A program made the translations under genes and the position numbers. A stretch of DNA of 64,000 nucleotides from Epiperipatus broadwayi (Eukaryota > Onychophora > Udeonychophora > Euonychophora > Peripatidae), in the NCBI GenBank assembly GCA_028023455.1, contig JAQFVV010000012.1, forward strand, positions 5,304,499 to 5,368,498, read 5' to 3'. A model generated the notes under the pieces. That model saw nothing but the letters and a program-made list of their open reading frames with translations. It was not told the origin of the DNA and searched no databases. Positions 61,477 to 64,000 of the stretch are shown here, piece after piece. Position 1 is the stretch's first letter. Each line of letters starts with the position of its first letter.

Positions 61477-63197
61477 TGGTAATAATAATATGCAAAGGTC
61501 TGAAAGAATATAGGGGTCCATTGATAGCTAGTAACTAGTTCTCTATTGATGCTTAATTTGATGTGATTGGTGGTTAAACAGTTGGTGATCAAGCAGCTTG
61601 AGCTGTTTAAGTAGTTGAACCTATATCTTGAGCTGGCAATATCAACAATAAACCTCTGGTCATTGATGATAATATAAATCATAGAATGAAAATAATTTCT
61701 AATCTGAATTTAGGATTTATATACACCTACCATTTTTTCATTTTGATGAAACTTGGTTTAATAATAGTATTATCTTATTAATAAATAAAAATATATTTTT
61801 ATTTACTTAATGCTTTCTCATTTACAATTTTGTATCTTCCAAAGCATAGACCAATGTTTGATTACAATGACGCTGTTAAAGAGAGATTCTTGCTATTTCT
61901 TGATGGGGCAGTGTGTAGATGTGGACATTGTGTAAGAAATTAAGGAGTTTGAAATTTTATAGGATCATCCAGCAAAGAACAGGGTAAGAATGATGAAGTA
62001 ACCCAACTTGAAAACAAAATAAACAAGGTATTTTTGTAGATAATTATCTATATTACTTAATTATTCCAGTTTAAAAACCAGGTAAACAAGTTGGAATTTT
62101 TAATAAATAATTTCCTATACATTACTGGACTATCGTTCATGTTATGCTGCATGCATAAGTCGAGATAACTACAATAAGTAACTTTTCCATTGGTAGATCT
62201 TGCACACTTATATATTTATAAAAAAAATTACTTGTGGCACAAGCATTCTCATAAACTTATTTTTATCAAAGTAAGGAAGTATTTAGGGAATATGGTTAGA
62301 AAATGTGTTACTATCTGATGGCATCCTGAAGTCATTATTATCAGTAATGCACTATCCATTTCTGTTTAATTCCAACTTACTGATTGGATGCTACATCTTT
62401 TATCAGTTCTAACAATGTGAACCATAACTGTTTATCCATTAACTATGCCAAAATAACCATCTATATTATTGCCTCTATTATTATTTATTGAATTCTCCTT
62501 CATCATCTCTAGACTATTACATTATATATATATATAATGAGTTTCATTCAGTTTTAAATTAATACAGATATGCTGCAAAAATTCAAACTAAATTTCCCCT
62601 TTGGTGGCCTCAACTCTGATGTATACATTAGATACATATAACCAGAGAAACAAAGTTTGATTAGATAAATAGTAGCAACTCCAATATAATGTGAAATTGC
62701 TATATTCATTTATTTTACGTAACGGGTTGGGATGATCAATACCTGTGGCAAATAGGATTAATAAGTTATCTTATAATATATATGTATTAATAATATTTTA
62801 TCATTCTTCTTTTATCTAAATGACTTTTTTTTATATCTGATTGCCTTCAGGCATTATAGCAGCTACAATTCTTAATTTCGTTTGTAAAATAAAATTCGGA
62901 AGATAATACAAATTGGTTTTGAGTTGGAGACTTAATGTTTAAACTACCAATTGATTGAAATTTAACCCTCTCTTTCCTATAAAAAGACATAAAATTATCA
63001 TAACTGAAATTTAACAACATTTTTATTTTATAATAATGACAATGTATCACCTTATCAAATTAAAATATATATATAATAATACTTCAAAATTGTAACAAGT
63101 GTGACAAATATGTATTATTAAATTTTATTTCATCTCACCACAAGATTAAATTATTTCCTACAATTTTTTATTACAGCTTAATTGGTTTAGTCTAATA
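61477..63197. other. AT-rich spacer
   Basis: No supported feature. The last 8 bp (GTCTAATA, 63190-63197) would be the left target duplication of the hAT element, but the right copy lies outside the window. Confidence 0.5.
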
Positions 63198-64000
63198 TAG
63201 GGGTCGGCAACCTATGGTACACGTACCATGCTTGGCACGCCAACGATTATCAATGGCACTCGGAATGAATTGAAATAGTAAAATATATTTTAATTACAGC
63301 GTCTTTTTTTTTGTTTGTTTGTTTTCACGTTTAACATTGAATTTACGATTAAATCATTATTTATCAGAAAAAAATACACTTGACTTCATTTAAACAATAT
63401 TTTTGTTTGCAAGAGAAATAAATTTTACATATTCACATTTTATTTCTGAAAATATTAAATAATGAGATCATAATCCAAATAAAAAGCTTATTATGTTATC
63501 AATTCTAGAAAGCTGTTTTCGATAGTTAAATAGTAAGTAATCGACTCTCATTGGTGCCACTGCTTTCAAAAAAGAGATTCTCTTGGCATATTGACTGAGA
63601 GATTCCCAAAATGTCCCACAAAAGACAAAAACGTGATATTCGCTCTTTTCAAGACTCTTGGACAAATGAATATGGATTTGTACAGCAAAAAAATCGTGCT
63701 GTGTGTACATTATGCTGCGAAAGTATTGTGTGTCATATAAAGACATTATCAAGCTAAACATCTATTCACGTTTAAAAACTCAAATGAGAAAAGTGAAGCT
63801 ATAAAAAGAGCAGTATCTGCTTTTAAGAAACAACGTACTTATTTTAGTCAAATAATTGGAATTCAAAATAAAGCCACCAAATATAGTTATACAATTGCTC
63901 ATTGTGTAGCTTCGAAAGGCAAACCTTTCACAGATGGACAATTCATCAAAGAAACATTTTTGAAAAGTGCTGGAATCTTATTCAGTGATCTACCAAATAA
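63198..64000 (+). mobile_element. hAT-superfamily DNA transposon, 5' part
   Basis: The left terminus reads TAGGGGTCGGCAACCTATGG, one base from the CAGGGGTCGGCAACC end common in hAT elements. About 410 bp of 5' sequence follows, then a BED-finger transposase frame. The element runs past the window end, so the 3' terminus and the 8-bp duplication cannot be checked. It is probably inactive, since the transposase is broken. Confidence 0.8.
63611..64000 (+). pseudogene. BED-finger hAT transposase (ZBED5/SCAND3/GTF2IRD2-like), frame-broken
   Basis: It starts at ATG 63611: MSHKRQKRDIRSFQDSWTNE, then QQKNRAVCTLCCESIV. CTLC is the first Cys pair of a BED zinc finger. After it the frame shifts. The second half reads RHYQAKHLFTFKN (the His pair of the finger) in another frame, with a stop just before it, and continues open as EAIKRAVSAFKKQ, SYTIAHCVASKGKPFTDGQF and TFLKSAGILFSDLPN to the window end. 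The missing stretch is the usual SSVK segment. This resembles transposase-derived proteins of the ZBED5/SCAND3/GTF2IRD2 type. The minus-strand frame at 63468-63761 is its shadow. Confidence 0.85.

Noticed and set aside
61353-61682. Open frames with Ile or Tyr/Asp runs
   Set aside because: They are products of the (CAT)n-(AAT)n tract.

Overview
This is very AT-rich, CpG-poor eukaryotic DNA. It holds no host gene, rRNA or tRNA gene that I can recognise. Long open frames are absent except those made by microsatellites, and every recognisable protein fragment belongs to a transposable element carrying stops and frameshifts. The mix (RTE-type and other non-LTR retrotransposons, a Gypsy LTR element, a Penelope-like element, a BED-finger hAT transposon, tRNA-derived SINEs, TTAA-flanked MITEs) points to an invertebrate animal with a large, repeat-filled genome. 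I cannot name the taxon.

Layout. 0-12 kb: AT-rich spacer with hammerhead-bearing insertions (1.6-2.0 and 8.9-9.9 kb), a second hammerhead repeat (5.6 kb), an 80-bp-arm foldback (6.0 kb), a SINE (8.2 kb) and a TTAA-flanked MITE (10.75-11.5 kb). 13-18 kb: an inverted repeat pair (13.3/16.3 kb), an RTE 3' end (15.9 kb) and a third hammerhead insertion (17.4-18.1 kb). 20.9-24.7 kb: a 420-bp tandem array whose units each carry a hammerhead motif, ending in an inverted unit. 25-28.5 kb: two minisatellites and an RTE scrap. 31-34 kb: a nearly full-length but broken RTE element, minus strand. 36.5-38.9 kb: a decayed Gypsy pol, minus strand. 38.9-39.4 kb: another RTE fragment with a nested insertion. 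40.8-44.8 kb: two more hammerhead repeats, a SINE with an 18-bp target duplication, an RT scrap and the C-terminal end of a Penelope-like element. 47-52 kb: a long foldback, an (ATT)n tract of about 88 units and a near-perfect 49-bp-stem hairpin. 52.5-53 kb: a further RT fragment. 56.1-56.9 kb: a second, inverted copy of the 10.75 kb MITE. 63.2 kb to the end: the 5' part of an hAT transposon.

Main observation. At least four related or parallel repeat families carry type I hammerhead ribozyme motifs (CUGANGA, stem II, GAAA, short stem III, NUH cleavage site, stem I) in the expected order. Several are bounded by 11-15 bp target-site duplications, so they moved by a retroposition-like route. They look like non-autonomous Penelope-type or retrozyme/SMalpha-like elements, with a Penelope-like endonuclease remnant in the same window as a possible relative of their enzyme source. 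In three subfamilies stem III is a self-complementary 4-6 nt sequence (CUAG, CCGG, CCAUGG), which suggests paired (double) hammerheads. Most copies have one or more core lesions, several explained by CpG decay.
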